This document shows positions 62,109 through 64,000 of a stretch of DNA of 64,000 nt, piece after piece. Both the position numbers and the translations under genes were made by a program. Numbering within the stretch: position 1 is the first letter of the stretch; each line of letters opens with the position of its first letter. The notes under the pieces were generated by a model. That model worked only from the letters and a program-made list of their open reading frames with translations. It ran no database searches and was not told the DNA's origin. The DNA is taken from the NCBI RefSeq assembly GCF_921293875.1, contig NZ_CAKLDI010000001.1, positions 62,001 through 126,000 on the forward strand, in the 5' to 3' direction. Source of the DNA: Vibrio stylophorae. GTDB lineage: Bacteria > Pseudomonadota > Gammaproteobacteria > Enterobacterales > Vibrionaceae.

Positions 62109-62136
62109 GAAAAAAAGCGTCGATAGGACGCTTTTC
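62109..62136 (-). terminator. Terminator after spoT
   Basis: Minus-strand stem GCGTC / GACGC extended by A/T pairs, then T6-7. It lies between spoT and trmH, so trmH may have a separate promoter or depend on read-through. Confidence 0.78.
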
Positions 62137-62160
62137 ATAATTGATTGGTGATAAGCCGAT

Positions 62161-64000
62161 TTAGGCGCGTTGACGCGAAACCTTAACCACTTCTGGCATC
62201 ACACGAATTTTCTTCATAATGCTTGCCAGATGGACGCGGTTTTTGGTGGTCAACTTGACCGTGATGGCATAGATGCGGCCATCTTTCTCTTCGGTCGACA
62301 AGCCTTGAATATTTGCACCAGTTTTCGCAATCACGTTGGCCAGATCAGCAAGGACGCCCTGATGGTTCACCATGGTGACCTTGAGTTCGCTGATAAAGTC
62401 TTGCTCAAACTCTTCGCCCCATTCCACGGCCATATACTTGTCTGGCTCGTGTTGGTAACCACGAATGTTGGAGCAGGAATCGCGATGCACCACCAAGCCT
62501 TTACCTGGGCTCACATGGGCAATAATCGCATCACCCGGTAGTGGGCGACAGCAAGCGGCAAAGGTGAGCTGAATGCCATCCGCGCCGCGAATTGGCAAGG
62601 TATTGTTGGCATGGGTAAGCTCATCGGCATTACCCAGTAGGCGTCGAGCAACCACGATACTCATGCGTTCACCAAGACCGATTTGCTGTAGCAGTTGATC
62701 CATGGTTTCAAGGCGAAGTTCGCCGAGTACATGGTCAATATTGCCCTGCGGAATCTGGTCAATCTTCATGTCCTCGCCCAAAGCATGGTTGAGGAGACGA
62801 CGACCCAGCGTGATCGCATCGCTATGACGCATCGACTTGAGCATTTGGCGAATTTTGGTGCGCGCACGTGAGGTCACCACATAGTTGAGCCATGCTGCAT
62901 TTGGACGCGCGCCAGGTGCGGTGATGATCTCAACGGTTTGACCGTTTTTCAGACGTTTACTCAGCGGGTAAGGCTGGCGATCAACGCGTGCACCGACACA
63001 GGCATGGCCGACATCGGTGTGTACTGCGTAGGCAAAATCGACAGCAGTTGCGCCCACAGGAAGCTCAATAATGCGACCTTCAGGGGTGAAGACGAAGAGC
63101 TCATCAGGGAATAGGTCTGATTTAACGCTTTCGATAAATTCGTAGGCATTACCCGTGCTCTGTTGCAATTCCAGCAGGCTTTGCATCCAGCGCTGAGCAC
63201 GTACTTGTGCTGTGGTGGTATCACGGCTGTCACTGCCACTCTTATAGGTCCAGTGAGCGGCCACACCCTTATCTGCCATTTGATCCATATCTTCGGTACG
63301 GATCTGCACTTCAACGGGCACCCCGTGAGGGCCGATCATTGAGGTGTGCAGCGATTGGTAGCCATTGGCTTTTGGCACGGCAATATAGTCTTTAAACTTA
63401 CCAGGACGTGGTTTGTAAAGACCATGCACGCGGCCGAGTGCGCGATAACAGGTATCGACACTATCCACCACAATACGAAAGGCGTAGATATCCATAATCG
63501 AATGGAATCGCTGCTCTTTATTACGCATTTTGTGATAGATGGAATAGAGGTTTTTTTCACGACCAAAGACGCGGCCCGGAATTTGCGCTTCTTCCATGCG
63601 GCCTTTGAGTTCTTCGTGAATACGGTCAATCATCTCTTTGCGATTGCCGCGAGCCGCTTTTACGACGGCTTTGAGCACTCGATAGCGGTTGGGATACAAG
63701 CCTTCAAAACCACGCTCTTCAAGCTCGGTTTTGATGTTGTGGATACCCAAGCGATGGGCTAGTGGTGCGTAAATCTCAAGCGTTTCGCGTGCAATGCGAC
63801 GGCGCTTATCAGGGCGCAGTGCATTGAGGGTTCGCATGTTGTGGGTGCGGTCAGAAAGCTTAATGAGAATAACGCGAATATCATGAACCATGGCCATGAT
63901 CATTTTGCGAAAGTTCTCAGCTTGCGCTTCTTTGCGATCGCGGAACTTGAGTTTGTCGAGTTTCGATACGCCATCAACCAACTCAGCCACAGTGTCGCTA
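62161..64000 (-). CDS. spoT: Bifunctional (p)ppGpp synthase/hydrolase SpoT, 5' end beyond the window
   Basis: 613 codons are visible and the frame is open to base 64000; E. coli SpoT has 702 residues, so about 90 N-terminal residues with the first HD-domain motif lie outside. The visible part starts within the HD hydrolase domain (VAELVDGVSKLDKLKF, LIKLSDRTHNMRTL), continues with the synthetase domain (REKNLYSIYHKM, DIYAFRIVVDSVDTCYR, PKANGYQSLH), TGS (LFVFTPEGRIIELPVGATAVDFAYAVH) and a C-terminal zinc-finger/ACT region. It tunes the stringent response. Confidence 0.97.
   Translation of the reverse strand, partial: SDTVAELVDGVSKLDKLKFRDRKEAQAENFRKMIMAMVHDIRVILIKLSDRTHNMRTLNALRPDKRRRIARETLEIYAPLAHRLGIHNIKTELEERGFEGLYPNRYRVLKAVVKAARGNRKEMIDRIHEELKGRMEEAQIPGRVFGREKNLYSIYHKMRNKEQRFHSIMDIYAFRIVVDSVDTCYRALGRVHGLYKPRPGKFKDYIAVPKANGYQSLHTSMIGPHGVPVEVQIRTEDMDQMADKGVAAHWTYKSGSDSRDTTTAQVRAQRWMQSLLELQQSTGNAYEFIESVKSDLFPDELFVFTPEGRIIELPVGATAVDFAYAVHTDVGHACVGARVDRQPYPLSKRLKNGQTVEIITAPGARPNAAWLNYVVTSRARTKIRQMLKSMRHSDAITLGRRLLNHALGEDMKIDQIPQGNIDHVLGELRLETMDQLLQQIGLGERMSIVVARRLLGNADELTHANNTLPIRGADGIQLTFAACCRPLPGDAIIAHVSPGKGLVVHRDSCSNIRGYQHEPDKYMAVEWGEEFEQDFISELKVTMVNHQGVLADLANVIAKTGANIQGLSTEEKDGRIYAITVKLTTKNRVHLASIMKKIRVMPEVVKVSRQRA

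Overview
The window reads as chromosomal DNA of a marine-type gammaproteobacterium, most probably a member of the Vibrionaceae or a close relative. Support comes from the gene contents and order: thiCEFSGH next to an M24 aminopeptidase, rmuC-ubiE-ubiJ-ubiB-tatABC, the def-fmt-rsmB-trkA block diverging from LysM-dprA-smg-yrdD, purEK next to tsaC-aroE, and lexA / dgkA / plsB / ubiA / ubiC together. The 16S rRNA is gammaproteobacterial. I could not fix the genus from sequence alone. Nearly all the DNA is ordinary core genome; I see no prophage, insertion sequence, integron or CRISPR array. Positions quoted for families are from memory of well-known homologues; no search was run.

Layout. 1-1250: 3' part of the flavin reductase gene fre, then the fluoride channel crcB. 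1345-7238: a TPP-riboswitch-controlled thiamine operon thiC-thiE-thiF-thiS-thiG-thiH. 7256-12519: a large unrecognised membrane protein, a three-domain Xaa-Pro aminopeptidase, a 105-residue protein that looks like the oligomerisation half of H-NS without a DNA-binding half, and a DMT-family exporter. 12668-20745: rmuC, the ubiquinone genes ubiE-ubiJ-ubiB, the Tat translocase tatABC, a TatD-family nuclease and hemB. 20883-22545: a hemolysin-III-like membrane protein and an unrecognised secreted protein preceded by a 9-bp tandem repeat. 22675-28385 (minus strand): trkH, trkA, rsmB, fmt, def, reading def towards trkH. 28513-36074: LysM protein, dprA, smg, yrdD, purEK (minus, behind a PurR operator), tsaC, aroE, yrdB, yrdA.

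36266-41944 is a complete ribosomal RNA operon (three tandem promoters, boxA, 16S, tRNA-Ile, tRNA-Ala, 23S, 5S, terminator). 42169-47758: yigL, rarD, recQ, a small unknown gene, the queuosine-precursor transporter yhhQ behind what looks like a preQ1-I riboswitch, and panM. 47995-51200: glpE, glpG, glpD and a secreted FliL-like protein. 51331-55428: ubiC, ubiA and plsB. 55607-59047: dgkA, lexA with two abutting LexA boxes, a methyltransferase gene with a Fur box, and a MATE efflux gene in the dinF position. 59208-64000 (minus): recG, trmH and the 3' 87 percent or so of spoT.

The points most worth a second look are: (a) GlpG has lost every catalytic residue of a rhomboid protease while keeping the fold landmarks; (b) the preQ1-I-like pseudoknot that would mask the yhhQ ribosome-binding site; (c) the H-NS-like protein without a DNA-binding domain; (d) a cluster of DnaA-box-like sites and GATC sites in the panM-glpE gap; (e) an orphan minus-strand terminator after recQ that may end an unannotated small RNA; (f) a TatD protein whose motifs look like the Bacteroidota type; and (g) a cysteine-rich methyltransferase inserted between lexA and the dinF-like gene under an apparent Fur site.
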